Of a stretch of 64,000 nucleotides of DNA, positions 56,133-64,000 are shown piece after piece (within the stretch, counting starts at the first letter, position 1; the number at the start of each line of letters is the position of its first letter). This DNA is from Desulfurobacterium atlanticum. Lineage in GTDB: Bacteria; Aquificota; Aquificia; Desulfurobacteriales; Desulfurobacteriaceae. Below the pieces are notes generated by a model. That model was not told where the DNA came from. It made no database searches and worked only from the letters and a program-made list of their open reading frames with translations. A program made the position numbers and the translations under genes. The stretch lies in NCBI RefSeq assembly GCF_900188395.1, contig NZ_FZOB01000001.1, forward strand, positions 186,001 through 250,000, read 5' to 3'.

Positions 56133-56716
56133 TAAATAGATTGCTTCTTCTTTCGTCTTCTCCAAGGAGGAGAGAAATTTTATCAATGGTTGGTGTGCCT
56201 TTCAGGGTTTTTTCAAACTTTAATGTTGAAGAAGTAATGGAAGGTGATCCTTTAAAGATTGCTGTGTCAAATGCATTGTTGAAGCTGCAAGCTGGAGCTT
56301 TTTTCCAAAAAAAGGATGAAATTGCACTTGCGGCAGATACACTTGTTGTTTTTGAAGACAAAATATATGGAAAACCGAAGGATGAAAAAGAGGCTGTAGA
56401 GATTTTAGAGGAACTTTCAGGTAACGTTCATACAGTTATAACAGGTTTTGCTATGAAGCTACCGGATAACAGAGTTTTGAAAGGATTTGACATTTCAAAT
56501 GTGAAATTTAAAAGTCTTTCAAATGAGGAAATAAAATGGTATGTTGGAACGGGAGAACCTCTTGACAAAGCAGGGGCTTACGGTATTCAAGGTAAAGGAG
56601 CCTTATTTGTGGAGCGTATAGAAGGGGACTTCTTTAACGTTATGGGTTTACCTATAGGAAAGATTTATGATATTCTATTAAATAACAATATAGACATTAA
56701 AAGTTTTGGTGGGTAG
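56129..56716 (+). CDS. maf: Maf-like nucleotide pyrophosphatase
   Basis: 195 residues. Maf proteins hydrolyse non-canonical or pyrimidine NTPs. LLLLSSSPRRREILSMVGVPF is the N-terminal hallmark; ALAADTLVVFEDKIYGKPKD and GDFFNVMGLPIGKIYDIL are the other conserved blocks. ATGA overlap with rnc. dTTP/UTPase (YhdE) versus m7GTPase (YceF) type is not decided from these motifs. Confidence 0.93.
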   Translation: MINRLLLLSSSPRRREILSMVGVPFRVFSNFNVEEVMEGDPLKIAVSNALLKLQAGAFFQKKDEIALAADTLVVFEDKIYGKPKDEKEAVEILEELSGNVHTVITGFAMKLPDNRVLKGFDISNVKFKSLSNEEIKWYVGTGEPLDKAGAYGIQGKGALFVERIEGDFFNVMGLPIGKIYDILLNNNIDIKSFGG

Positions 56717-56720
56717 AAAG

Positions 56721-57440
56721 ATGAATACTGGAATGATAACTATTTTGGTTGCTGCACTATTTTGTGGGATAGGGGTTGTTGCTGGCTTTTTAATAGGTAG
56801 AATGGCGGGGGGCTCTCCTAAGGAAGATAAAGAGATGCCTTCTATAGATGTGCATTCTATTGAAGCGGCTATCAGTGACTTAAAGAATTTAACTGAATCA
56901 TTAATAAAAGAGATAGAAAGTTCTACTAAAGAGGTTGTCTCATCCCAGAGAGAAAAAATATCTAAAATAATTTCTATAGTAGAGAGTCTTAAAGAACAGT
57001 TAAAATCTTCAGAGTTGCCGTTGAAGAGTTCTTCTTATATTGATGATATTTTGTTTTCGCTAAAAAGTATAGATATGAATTCTCTGCCATCTCTTGAAAT
57101 TGATGAAAATCTTGTTGTTAAATTGAAAGATAAAGTAGATATTATAAGAACGGAAATTGAGTCTTTAAAGCTTTCTATTAATGAAAAGAAAGATAAAGAA
57201 ATTAAAGAAAAGCCTGAAGTTTCTATGGATTTTGGAAAAATAGAGGAAGCTATTAGATTTGCAAGAGAGATAAATGAAGAAGCGGTAAAGGGAGATTTGA
57301 TAAGTTTGATGTATGCTTTTAAGGACTATGATAAAACAGATTTATTAAAGACCATTGATAATATAGCTTTAAATTCCAAGCAACTTGTATTTATTTTAGA
57401 AGATTTTCTTAATAAGGCAAAAGAGAGGGAAATAAGATGA
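56721..57440 (+). CDS. Single-span membrane protein with coiled coil, partner of the receiver protein
   Basis: 239 residues from ATG 56721; in-frame TTG/GTG starts upstream overlap maf. One N-terminal membrane helix (MITILVAALFCGIGVVAGFLIG) and then a long charged, mostly helical cytoplasmic part (about 40-239) with heptad-like stretches such as KEVVSSQREKISKIISIVESLKEQL by segments. No catalytic motif and no Cys beyond the helix. ATGA overlap with the receiver-like gene suggests a shared task. Not recognised as a named family. Confidence 0.75.
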   Translation: MNTGMITILVAALFCGIGVVAGFLIGRMAGGSPKEDKEMPSIDVHSIEAAISDLKNLTESLIKEIESSTKEVVSSQREKISKIISIVESLKEQLKSSELPLKSSSYIDDILFSLKSIDMNSLPSLEIDENLVVKLKDKVDIIRTEIESLKLSINEKKDKEIKEKPEVSMDFGKIEEAIRFAREINEEAVKGDLISLMYAFKDYDKTDLLKTIDNIALNSKQLVFILEDFLNKAKEREIR

Positions 57441-58468
57441 AGGTCCTTTACGCAGATGCTAAAAATATGTGGCATAAGCTTATGGAGAAAGTTCTTGAAC
57501 CAAGGGGAGTTGAAATTGTCCATGCTTACTCTCTAAAAGAAGTTTTAAATAAAATCAATTCAGAGAAGCCAGAAGTTGCCATTTTAAATGTATCACTTAG
57601 AAATGGTAAAGCTTATGAAATAATTCCAAATATTTTTTCTTTAGGTGTTCCTGTTATTCTTATAGGTCTTAAAAGTGAAGGGCTTGATGAAGAGAAAGCT
57701 AAAGCTCTGGGAGTTAAATTTGTCCTGCCAAAACCTTTTACTGTGGATGATCTTTTCAGGGCGATAAATGAAGCAAGGCTTGAAAAGCCGAAAGTGGAGG
57801 ATAAAGAAGAACTTCCGGCTATTGTTCATAGTGGTGGAGTAAAAGAACCTGTTGAAGATGAAGAGGTTATAGATTTGACTCCAGTTGAGCAGGAACAGCA
57901 TGTTGATGAATTAGAAGTGGAGCCTATCGTTACAGAAGCTTCTGTTATCCCTAAAATTGAAGATGAGCATGATGAGTTAGTTATGGAGCCTTCAGAAGAA
58001 GGTGTTATTGAGATAGAGCCTGTTTCCGATTTATCAATTGAAGAGGAAACTTCACAACATGAAGAACTTTCTCTGGAACCGGAAGAGAAAGATATGCTTT
58101 CAAAAGCTTTTGGAATTACTAAAGAAGGAGATGTAAATTCATCAAAAGAGGAAGAAGAGATTCCGGTTGTTGAGGAGAATGTGCAGTCTGAAATGGAAAC
58201 TGAAAAGGAAGAAGAAAAAGAGCCTGAGGTATTATCAGAACCTGAATCTGAAGGGACTAAAGAGATTGAAAGAGAAACAGAGAAAGTGGCTTTATCCACT
58301 CAGGATTTTAAAGAGTTAAAGGAGGAGGTTAAAGCCAAAATTTTAAAAGATCTTGAAAAAGAAATAAGAGAAGAGATAAGGGCTGTTATATGGGAAGTTA
58401 TCCCAGATATGGCAGAAAAGGTGATAAGAGAAGAGATAGAGAAATTTATAAAAAGCAGGTTAGTATAG
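57437..58468 (+). CDS. Degenerate receiver-domain protein with acidic linker and C-terminal helix
   Basis: 343 residues in three parts. Residues 1-115 are a receiver fold (MKVLYADAKNMWHKLMEKVL...), with Lys99 in LPKPF, but the phospho-acceptor Asp is Asn51 in VAILNVSL and only Asp7 remains of the acidic pair. Residues 120-285 are a very acidic, low-complexity linker (Glu/Asp/Val/Ser). Residues 290-343 are a conserved-looking helix with IWEVIPDMAEKVIREEIEKF, similar to the tails of some deltaproteobacterial response regulators (recalled). It probably does not signal by Asp phosphorylation. Confidence 0.8.
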   Translation: MKVLYADAKNMWHKLMEKVLEPRGVEIVHAYSLKEVLNKINSEKPEVAILNVSLRNGKAYEIIPNIFSLGVPVILIGLKSEGLDEEKAKALGVKFVLPKPFTVDDLFRAINEARLEKPKVEDKEELPAIVHSGGVKEPVEDEEVIDLTPVEQEQHVDELEVEPIVTEASVIPKIEDEHDELVMEPSEEGVIEIEPVSDLSIEEETSQHEELSLEPEEKDMLSKAFGITKEGDVNSSKEEEEIPVVEENVQSEMETEKEEEKEPEVLSEPESEGTKEIERETEKVALSTQDFKELKEEVKAKILKDLEKEIREEIRAVIWEVIPDMAEKVIREEIEKFIKSRLV

Positions 58469-58471
58469 TTT

Positions 58472-58960
58472 ATGTTTAGGGTAGGAATAGGTTTTGATGT
58501 TCATAGGTTCGTTGAGGGTCGGCCATTAAAAATTGGTGGGGTTGAGATTCCCTTTGAGAAAGGTCTTTTAGGCCATTCGGATGCAGATGTTCTTCTTCAT
58601 GCTATTTCAGATGCTATTTTAGGAGCTGTAGCACTTGGTGATATTGGAAAACATTTTCCAGATAGTGATGAGAAGTATAAAGGAGCTAACAGCTTGGTTT
58701 TATTGGGTGCAGTTTATAGACTTCTGAAAGAAAAAGGGTTTAAAATTATCAATGTTGATTGTGTGGTAATTGCTCAAAAGCCAAAGTTAGCTCCCTATAT
58801 TGATGAAATGAGAAAAAATATATCTGTTGTTCTTGAGACTTCTTTTGAAAATGTATCTGTTAAAGCGACAACTACCGAAAGGCTTGGTTTTACAGGGAGA
58901 GAAGAGGGAATTGCAGCTCAAGCGGTAGTAATGGTTCAGGAGGTGAATAGTGGAATTTGA
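58472..58960 (+). CDS. ispF: 2-C-methyl-D-erythritol 2,4-cyclodiphosphate synthase
   Basis: 162 residues. Makes MEcPP in the non-mevalonate isoprenoid pathway. Metal-binding GIGFDVHRF (Asp and His), [27 protein letters not shown], and [19 protein letters not shown]. Length normal. Starts three bases after the receiver gene. fabZ begins inside its end (11-base overlap). No other isp genes are nearby. Confidence 0.97.
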   Translation: MFRVGIGFDVHRFVEGRPLKIGGVEIPFEKGLLGHSDADVLLHAISDAILGAVALGDIGKHFPDSDEKYKGANSLVLLGAVYRLLKEKGFKIINVDCVVIAQKPKLAPYIDEMRKNISVVLETSFENVSVKATTTERLGFTGREEGIAAQAVVMVQEVNSGI

Positions 58961-59393
58961 GATGGATATTTTTGAAATAATGGAAGTGCTCCCCCATAGG
59001 TATCCTTTTCTTTTGGTTGATAGAATTGTTGAGTTTGAACCAAAAAAGAAAATAGTAGGGATAAAAAACGTTACCATTAATGAGCCTTTTTTTAATGGGC
59101 ATTTTCCTGGTCATCCAATAATGCCTGGAGTGCTTATCATTGAGGCTATGGCTCAGGTTGGTGGGATTTTGATGCTTAAGTCTTTTGAGATGAGAGCAGG
59201 AGATGTTGTTATCTACTTTATGGGTGTTGATAAGGCAAGGTTCAGAAATCCTGTGAGGCCGGGAGATCAGCTAAAGCTTGTTCTTGAGCCTATAGTTTTA
59301 AAGAGAACTGTTTCCAAAATGAAGGGTATTGCTTATGTTGGTGATAAAGTAGCAGCAGAAGCAGAAATTATGGCATCGGTGGTGAAAAAATGA
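58950..59393 (+). CDS. fabZ: 3-hydroxyacyl-ACP dehydratase FabZ
   Basis: 147 residues from GTG 58950, where CAGGAGGTGAATA gives a good ribosome-binding site; the ATG at 58962 is too far from it. Dehydrates 3-hydroxyacyl-ACP. [17 protein letters not shown] and the catalytic [22 protein letters not shown] by segments (His and Glu). fabZ-lpxA order is conserved in LPS makers. Overlaps lpxA by four bases. Confidence 0.96.
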   Translation: MEFEMDIFEIMEVLPHRYPFLLVDRIVEFEPKKKIVGIKNVTINEPFFNGHFPGHPIMPGVLIIEAMAQVGGILMLKSFEMRAGDVVIYFMGVDKARFRNPVRPGDQLKLVLEPIVLKRTVSKMKGIAYVGDKVAAEAEIMASVVKK

Positions 59394-60169
59394 GTGTAAA
59401 TATTCATAAACTTGCTGTTGTTGAAAAAGGTGCTGAGCTTGATGATGGAGTTATTGTAGGTCCTTTTGCTTTTGTAGGTAAAGACGTAAAGGTAGGTAAG
59501 GATACTATTATAAAGACTGGTGCTGTTATTGAAGGTAAGACAACTATCGGAGAGAAATGCACCATCTATTCTGCAACCATAGGAGTTGCTCCGCAGGATT
59601 TAAAATATAAGGGAGAATCTTCAGAGGTTGTAATAGGGAATAGAACAGTAATAAGAGAGTATGCTACTATCCATCGTGGCACTGAAGGTGGTGGAATGGT
59701 AACTAAAGTTGGAGATGAGTGTCTGATAATGGCTTATTCCCATGTTGCTCATGATTGTAAACTTGGTAATCATGTTATTCTTGCAAATGTTGCAACTTTA
59801 GCAGGACATGTTGAAGTTGGAGATTGGGCAATTATTGGCGGAATGAGTGGGGTACATCAATTTGTAAGAATTGGAAAACACGCAATGATAGGAGGAGCAT
59901 CTGCTGTTGCAAGAGATGTTCCGCCTTTTACTGTTGCTATAGGGAACAGAGCAAAACTTGAGGGTATAAATCTTATAGGATTGAAAAGAAGAGGTTTTTC
60001 AAAAGAAACAATAAGAGCTCTTGCAACTGCGTTTGAGATGGTGTTTAAAACTGATGAGCCTTTAAGAGTTTCTCTTGAAAAAGTTAAAGAGGAGTTTCAA
60101 GATATTCCTGAAATTATTGAGTTTGTTGAGTTTATAGAGAAAAGCAAAAGAGGCGTTTGCACAGCTTAA
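59390..60169 (+). CDS. lpxA: UDP-N-acetylglucosamine acyltransferase
   Basis: 259 residues. First step of lipid A synthesis: O-acylation of UDP-GlcNAc. Left-handed beta-helix of hexapeptide repeats ([19 protein letters not shown] by segments), [15 protein letters not shown], the catalytic His in AYSHVAHDC, and [11 protein letters not shown] with a second conserved His, then the helical C-terminal domain [19 protein letters not shown] overlap with fabZ. Confidence 0.97.
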   Translation: MSVNIHKLAVVEKGAELDDGVIVGPFAFVGKDVKVGKDTIIKTGAVIEGKTTIGEKCTIYSATIGVAPQDLKYKGESSEVVIGNRTVIREYATIHRGTEGGGMVTKVGDECLIMAYSHVAHDCKLGNHVILANVATLAGHVEVGDWAIIGGMSGVHQFVRIGKHAMIGGASAVARDVPPFTVAIGNRAKLEGINLIGLKRRGFSKETIRALATAFEMVFKTDEPLRVSLEKVKEEFQDIPEIIEFVEFIEKSKRGVCTA

Positions 60170-60186
60170 AATTTAAGGGGTGAAAG

Positions 60187-61644
60187 ATGGAGTTTGAAGC
60201 AGTTATAGGGCTTGAGGTACACGCTCAACTTTTAACAGATACGAAAATTTTCTGTTCGTGCAGGAATAGGTTTGGAGATCCGCCTAACACAAATGTTTGT
60301 CCTGTGTGTCTGGGGATGCCTGGTTCTTTGCCGGTGCTTAATAAAAAAGCTGTTGAGTATGCTGTTAAAGCTGCTCTTGCTTTAAACTGTAAAATTAATA
60401 CCTATTCCATTTTTGCGAGGAAACACTATTTCTATCCGGACCTGCCGAAAGCTTATCAGATAACCCAGTATGAGCTTCCTTTTGCAGAGCACGGATGGAT
60501 TGAGATAGAAAAGCCTGATGGGACAAAGAAAAAGATAAGAATCAGAAGAATTCACATGGAAGAGGATGCCGGGAAAACCCTTCATGGTGAAGGGTATGAC
60601 CAGAATTCTTATGTTGATTTGAACAGAGCCGGGACACCGTTGATAGAGATAGTTAGTGAACCTGATATTTCCTCTCCTGAAGAGGCAAGACTTTATATGC
60701 AAAAATTAAGAGATATTCTTGTCTGGATAGGTGTAAATGATGGGAACCTTGAAGAAGGTTCACTAAGATGTGATGCAAATGTTTCCATAAGGCCTAAAGG
60801 TTCTGATAAATTGGGAACAAGAACAGAGATTAAAAATGTTAACTCTTTCAGATTTATTCAAAAAGCACTTGAATATGAAATTGAAAGGCAGATAAAAGTC
60901 GTTAAAGGTGGTGGAGAGGTTGTTCAGGAAACAAGATTGTACGATTCACAGAAAAACATTACCAAAACAATGAGAACTAAAGAGGAAGCTGAAGATTACA
61001 GATATTTCCCGGAACCGGATTTGCCTCCTTTAATAATTGACAGTGAATGGCTTGATTCTATAAAAGCTTCTTTGCCAGAGCTTCCAGACAGTGTAAAAGA
61101 AAGGTTTGTGAAAGATTACTCATTGACTCCTTACGATGCCTCTATACTGGTAAAGGAGCGTGCCCTTGCTCACTTTTTTGAAAGTGCAGTTTCGTCCTAC
61201 AGTGGAGAACCGAAAAAAGTTGCTAACTTTATTATTTCCGATTTTCTTGGTATTTTAAATGAAGAGAAAATCGGGATTTCAGATGTAAAGGTTAAACCTG
61301 AATATATAGCGGAGCTTCTAACTCTTGTTGATAAGGGAACAATATCTTTGAGAGTTGCTAAAGAGGATGTTTTGCCTGAAATGGTAAAAACCGGCAAATC
61401 TCCAGAAAAGATAGTTAAAGAAAAAGGTCTGGTGCAGATATCTGATGAGTCAGCTTTAGTTGAAATAATAGAAGCGGTTCTTAATAAGAACGAGAAGGCG
61501 GTAAATCAGTATAAGACAGGAGATGATAAGAAGAAAACAAAAGCAGTTAAGTTTCTGATAGGTCAGGTTATGAAAGAAACGAAAGGAAAAGCAAATCCGA
61601 AAGTTTTAAACGAGCTTATTCCTAAAATTCTTGATAAAAAGTAG
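60187..61644 (+). CDS. gatB: Aspartyl/glutamyl-tRNA amidotransferase subunit B
   Basis: 485 residues. With GatA and GatC converts misacylated Glu-tRNA-Gln or Asp-tRNA-Asn. Starts EFEAVIGLEVHAQLLTDTKIFC; zinc-site cysteines in FCSCRNRFG and NVCPVCLGMPG; RIHMEEDAGKT; YFPEPDLPP; C-terminal YqeY-like helical domain (about 380-485, ending VLNELIPKILDKK). Last of the plus run from fabF; AGGGGTGAAAG precedes ATG. gatA and gatC are not in the window. Confidence 0.97.
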   Translation: MEFEAVIGLEVHAQLLTDTKIFCSCRNRFGDPPNTNVCPVCLGMPGSLPVLNKKAVEYAVKAALALNCKINTYSIFARKHYFYPDLPKAYQITQYELPFAEHGWIEIEKPDGTKKKIRIRRIHMEEDAGKTLHGEGYDQNSYVDLNRAGTPLIEIVSEPDISSPEEARLYMQKLRDILVWIGVNDGNLEEGSLRCDANVSIRPKGSDKLGTRTEIKNVNSFRFIQKALEYEIERQIKVVKGGGEVVQETRLYDSQKNITKTMRTKEEAEDYRYFPEPDLPPLIIDSEWLDSIKASLPELPDSVKERFVKDYSLTPYDASILVKERALAHFFESAVSSYSGEPKKVANFIISDFLGILNEEKIGISDVKVKPEYIAELLTLVDKGTISLRVAKEDVLPEMVKTGKSPEKIVKEKGLVQISDESALVEIIEAVLNKNEKAVNQYKTGDDKKKTKAVKFLIGQVMKETKGKANPKVLNELIPKILDKK

Positions 61645-61647
61645 TCA

Positions 61648-62142
61648 CTACTGGGAGCTCTTTTTATGGAGCTCCCTTTTAAGGTTTTCTGCATCTTTTA
61701 CGAGAGCCGGTATAGGACATAGATCCTTTACAATTTCAATAAATTCAAAAGCTTCTTTTGTAAATTCTCCCTTTTCTACTGAGAACTTTACAAAATCGAT
61801 GAGAGATTTAAAAGCTTCATAATCAAGGCCTCTTTTTACTAAAGCTCTAAAAAGAATTCTGTAAATCTTAGGATGCTTTACATAAAATGTCACTTTTTTA
61901 AGATACCCTATAACTGTATCGTAAAAACCTTCTTTTAAAAGCTGTTCGGAAACTTCTGTAGCTATATCTATTGCTCTATTTTTGTTTCCCATGTTGTAAT
62001 AAATATCAAACAGTAGCATTTTTATCTGATAGTTATTAGGCTCCCTTTTAAGTACTTTTAGAAGCTTTTTAAGAGCCTCGTTATATTTTTCTTCAAGTAT
62101 CAATTGAACGATTTCTAACTTCGGGTCAATTCTTGAAACCAT
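61648..62142 (-). CDS. TPR-like helical-repeat protein
   Basis: 164 residues, all helical. EEKYNEALKKLLKVLKREPNNYQIKMLLFDIYYNMGNKNRAIDIA by segments is a tetratricopeptide pattern; later helices (VTFYVKHPKIYRILFRALVKRG) follow the same spacing. No signal or membrane helix. The gene's last codons form the hairpin after gatB. Single gene, divergent from mnmH. A scaffold or adaptor is all that can be said. Confidence 0.75.
   Translation of the reverse strand: MVSRIDPKLEIVQLILEEKYNEALKKLLKVLKREPNNYQIKMLLFDIYYNMGNKNRAIDIATEVSEQLLKEGFYDTVIGYLKKVTFYVKHPKIYRILFRALVKRGLDYEAFKSLIDFVKFSVEKGEFTKEAFEFIEIVKDLCPIPALVKDAENLKRELHKKSSQ
61653..61680. terminator. Bidirectional hairpin terminator after gatB
   Basis: Perfect stem GGGAGCTC / GAGCTCCC (61653-61660 with 61669-61676), loop TTTTTATG, tail TTTT on the plus strand. 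It starts eight bases after the gatB stop and lies in the last ten or so codons of the convergent TPR-like gene. On the minus strand it is followed by few T bases. Confidence 0.82.
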
Positions 62143-62204
62143 TTCTTTTCCATATATTTTTATGATTTAGGAATTCTACAGTAAATTTTAAGAGAGTTAA
62201 AGGG

Positions 62205-63242
62205 ATGAATGTTCCAGAGATAGATGTTAAGAAGGCTTTAAATGGAAATTTCACTTTTGTTGATGTTAGAACAGCTGAAGAATTTAAGAATTTCCACATT
62301 CCAAAAGCTTACAATGTTCCTCTGTTTAATAAAGAGGAGAAGGAGTTTATCTCAAAAATTTATAGGGAAAAGGGAGAGAAAGAAGCAAGATTTGAAGCGG
62401 TTAAGGTGGTTTCTCCTAAAATATATTCAATAGTTGAAAGAGTAGATGAGATAAAGAAAAGGCATGAGAATGTAGCGGTTTACTGCTGGAGAGGCGGATT
62501 GAGAAGTCTTGCTGTGACTTCGTTTTGCCAGCTTGCAGGAGTATTTGTTTTCAGATTAAAAGGGGGTTATAGGGCTTTTAGATACTTTATTCTTGCTGAT
62601 ATGGAAAAGCTTTTGTCTGATAAAAGAGTTTATGTTCTCTACGGTCCTACAGGATGCGGGAAAACCGCAGTTTTAAGATACTTAAAAGCAAAGAATTTTC
62701 CTGTAATAGACCTTGAAGGACTTGCAGGTCATAGAGGTTCTGTTTTTGGAAGTATTGGTATGAAACAACCATCTCAGAAAATGTTTGATGCTCTACTGTG
62801 GTGTCAGTTAAGAAGATTTAAGAATAGTCCTTTTATTATAGTTGAGGGGGAGAGTAAAAAGATAGGAAATCTTTATCTTCCAGATTGCCTTTTTAATAAA
62901 ATGAAGGAAGATTTTAAAATAGCCGTTTCTGTTCCATTGGAAGAGCGGGTAAGATTTTCTCTTAAGGAGTATGGTGTTGGTAAATTTGAAAGTTCTGTTT
63001 ATCTTGATGCTCTTTCAAAAATAAAAAGGTATCTCTCTCCAGAAGTTTATAAAGAACTTGAAAGTGGAATAAGGTGTGAAGATTATCCATCAGTAGTAAG
63101 AAATTTGATAATTTTTTATTACGATAAATTGTATAAACGTTCAATGCCGGGAAAGTTTGATTTTGAAATTAAAGCTTCAAGTGTTGAAGAGCTTAAAGTA
63201 AAACTTGAAAAATTCTTTTTATACTTAAAAGACTCTGAATAG
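62205..63242 (+). CDS. mnmH: tRNA 2-selenouridine synthase
   Basis: 345 residues. Swaps sulfur of 2-thiouridine at the tRNA wobble position for selenium. N-terminal rhodanese domain (about 1-130) with the active Cys in YCWRGGLRS; P-loop domain with YGPTGCGKTAVLRYL (about 148); then LEGLAGHRGSVFGSIG and VEGESKKIG, typical of MnmH/SelU. It implies selenophosphate supply (SelD) in this organism; selD is not in the window. The 3' end overlaps the convergent cbiO gene by 18 bases. Confidence 0.95.
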   Translation: MNVPEIDVKKALNGNFTFVDVRTAEEFKNFHIPKAYNVPLFNKEEKEFISKIYREKGEKEARFEAVKVVSPKIYSIVERVDEIKKRHENVAVYCWRGGLRSLAVTSFCQLAGVFVFRLKGGYRAFRYFILADMEKLLSDKRVYVLYGPTGCGKTAVLRYLKAKNFPVIDLEGLAGHRGSVFGSIGMKQPSQKMFDALLWCQLRRFKNSPFIIVEGESKKIGNLYLPDCLFNKMKEDFKIAVSVPLEERVRFSLKEYGVGKFESSVYLDALSKIKRYLSPEVYKELESGIRCEDYPSVVRNLIIFYYDKLYKRSMPGKFDFEIKASSVEELKVKLEKFFLYLKDSE

Positions 63243-63875
63243 TTTTCCTTTTTCAAGTCTAAATACTGGCCATTTTAGTTCTTCTATCATATCCTTATCA
63301 TGGGTAATAATAAGTGTTGTTTTAGGTGTTGTTTTTAGAAACTGAAGGAGAAGCTCCAATTTCTCATTGTCAACTCCGGTGGTAGGTTCATCCATTACAA
63401 ACCATTCAGGGTTCATTGCAAGGACAGATGCTATTGAAACAAGTCTTTTTTCTCCACCGGAAAGTTTAAAGGTCAATTTGTTTTTAAGATAATGAATATC
63501 CAGCATTTTAAGAGTTGTATCTATTATTTCGGGTATTTTTTCTCTGTCTATACCTATGTTAAGAAGCCCAAAAGCTATGTCTTCTTCAACAGTAGGAGAA
63601 AATAGCTGGTCATCAGGATTTTGAAACACATATCCGGTAGATATTCTGAATCTATAAAGGTCTTTTTCTGTTTTTATCTCTTTTCCTTTAAACAGGATTT
63701 TTCCTGATATAGGTTTTACAAATCCCATTATCGTTTCTATCAATGTTGTTTTTCCTGCTCCGTTTGGGCCTGTAAGAAAAAATTTCTCTCCCTGATTTAT
63801 CGTGAGGTTGATGTTTTGAAAAAGGAATTTTCCATCTCTTTTAACAGAAAGGTTTTCTATCTTTAAAATCTCCAA
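63225..63875 (-). CDS. cbiO: Cobalt/nickel ECF-type ABC transporter ATPase
   Basis: 216 residues. Walker [10 protein letters not shown] near residue 36, Q-loop YVFQNPDDQLFSPTVEEDIAFG (typical of CbiO/EcfA), signature LSGGEKRLV, Walker B WFVMDEPTTGVD, H-loop ITHDKDM. The start is TTG at 63873-63875, with GGAG six bases before it inside the cbiQ end. Shorter than most CbiO (about 270), lacking the C-terminal extension. Metal (Co or Ni) is not decided; nickel would suit hydrogenases. Confidence 0.93.
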   Translation of the reverse strand: MEILKIENLSVKRDGKFLFQNINLTINQGEKFFLTGPNGAGKTTLIETIMGFVKPISGKILFKGKEIKTEKDLYRFRISTGYVFQNPDDQLFSPTVEEDIAFGLLNIGIDREKIPEIIDTTLKMLDIHYLKNKLTFKLSGGEKRLVSIASVLAMNPEWFVMDEPTTGVDNEKLELLLQFLKTTPKTTLIITHDKDMIEELKWPVFRLEKGKLFRVF

Positions 63876-64000
63876 ATTTCACTCCACGTAAATGCAAGCA
63901 GAAAATATGCTACCGAAATTGTAGCAAAGAGGATGTCTTCTTTTTTAAGTTTAAAGTGCTTATATACCGGAAATTCGCCTTTAAATCCTCTACAAAGCAT
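63863..64000 (-). CDS. cbiQ: Cobalt/nickel transporter permease CbiQ, C-terminal end only
   Basis: The last 45 codons of a gene that starts beyond the window. CRGFKGEFPVYKHFKLKKEDI matches by segments the conserved end of CbiQ/EcfT (the RCRGF region), followed by a last membrane helix ILFATISVAYFLLAFTW and stop at 63863. The Met at 64000-63998 is internal. It overlaps cbiO by 13 bases, the normal CbiQ-CbiO pair. Confidence 0.85.
   Translation of the reverse strand: MLCRGFKGEFPVYKHFKLKKEDILFATISVAYFLLAFTWSEIWRF

Noticed and set aside
57826-58299. 157-codon Ser-rich open frame on the minus strand
   Set aside because: It is the complement of the acidic linker of the pseudo-receiver; GAA/GAG codons read as TTC/CTC and TCT-type codons on the other strand. 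No ribosome-binding site.

Overview
The window is a densely coding, AT-rich chromosomal segment (about 36-37 % GC by eye) from a thermophilic Gram-negative bacterium, most probably a member of the Desulfurobacteriaceae (Aquificota; Desulfurobacterium or Thermovibrio-like). Reasons: an outer-membrane/LPS gene set (kdsD, kdsC, lptC, lptA, lptB, lpxA, fabZ) coexists with archaeal-looking genes, namely a complete V/A-type ATPase operon, an archaeal-type S-adenosylmethionine synthetase, an archaeal-type small protein kinase and an [Fe]-hydrogenase paralogue (HmdII). HmdII is known from Desulfurobacterium. There are no tRNA or rRNA genes, no CRISPR array, no transposase gene and no gene-free gap longer than about 300 bases. 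Layout: 1-1012 is the 5' part of carA (minus strand). 1077-3955 (plus) is a zinc-type ABC binding lipoprotein, trpG/pabA, truD and a DUF503 gene. 3937-15735 (minus) is a 12-gene run, glmS-purU-radA followed directly by V-ATPase subunits H-C-I-K-F-E-A-B-D. 15835-24751 holds archaeal-type MAT, a TauE permease, pilT-pilC, a U32 peptidase (minus) and a giant acyl-CoA dehydratase activase/DUF2229 fusion. 24732-29040 (minus) is kdsD-kdsC-lptC-lptA-lptB with two small transporter/membrane genes behind it. 29165-34404 (plus) is rpoN-glnE plus two overlapping poorly known genes, one an archaeal-type kinase. 34503-35960 is hmdII plus a roadblock/LC7 gene. A 135-bp nested palindromic element and then guaB follow. 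37853-41299 is the most unusual stretch: a five-gene cluster of cysteine-less HMA-like and small single-span membrane proteins around a P-type ATPase whose usual metal-binding CPC motif reads Tyr-His-Thr. It is closed by a strong hairpin terminator. Two small genes (one SCP2-like), a 71-codon gene and ppa follow. 42990-45853 (plus) is phoU-SPFH-znuB-GTPase, translationally coupled. 45863-54067 (minus) runs from an HTH regulator through pilB, DUF190, aroD, a ccsA-like gene and hemA-hemC-hemD-hemB. 54184-61644 (plus) is fabF-rnc-maf, a membrane coiled-coil gene, a degenerate receiver protein, ispF-fabZ-lpxA and gatB. The end holds a TPR-like gene, mnmH and a cbiO-cbiQ transporter pair cut by the window edge. 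How the parts fit: lipid and envelope synthesis (fabF, fabZ, lpxA, kds, lpt, glmS), tetrapyrrole synthesis from glutamyl-tRNA to uroporphyrinogen III, type IV pilus motors split over two loci (pilT-pilC and pilB), proton or sodium bioenergetics (V-ATPase, pyrophosphatase), nitrogen control (rpoN, glnE), and one-carbon chemistry (purU, MAT, hmdII). The best candidates for something undescribed are the cysteine-less P-type ATPase cluster (37853-41299), the receiver protein with Asn at the phospho-site and its coiled-coil partner (56721-58468), the kinase pair behind glnE, and the hmdII-roadblock pairing.
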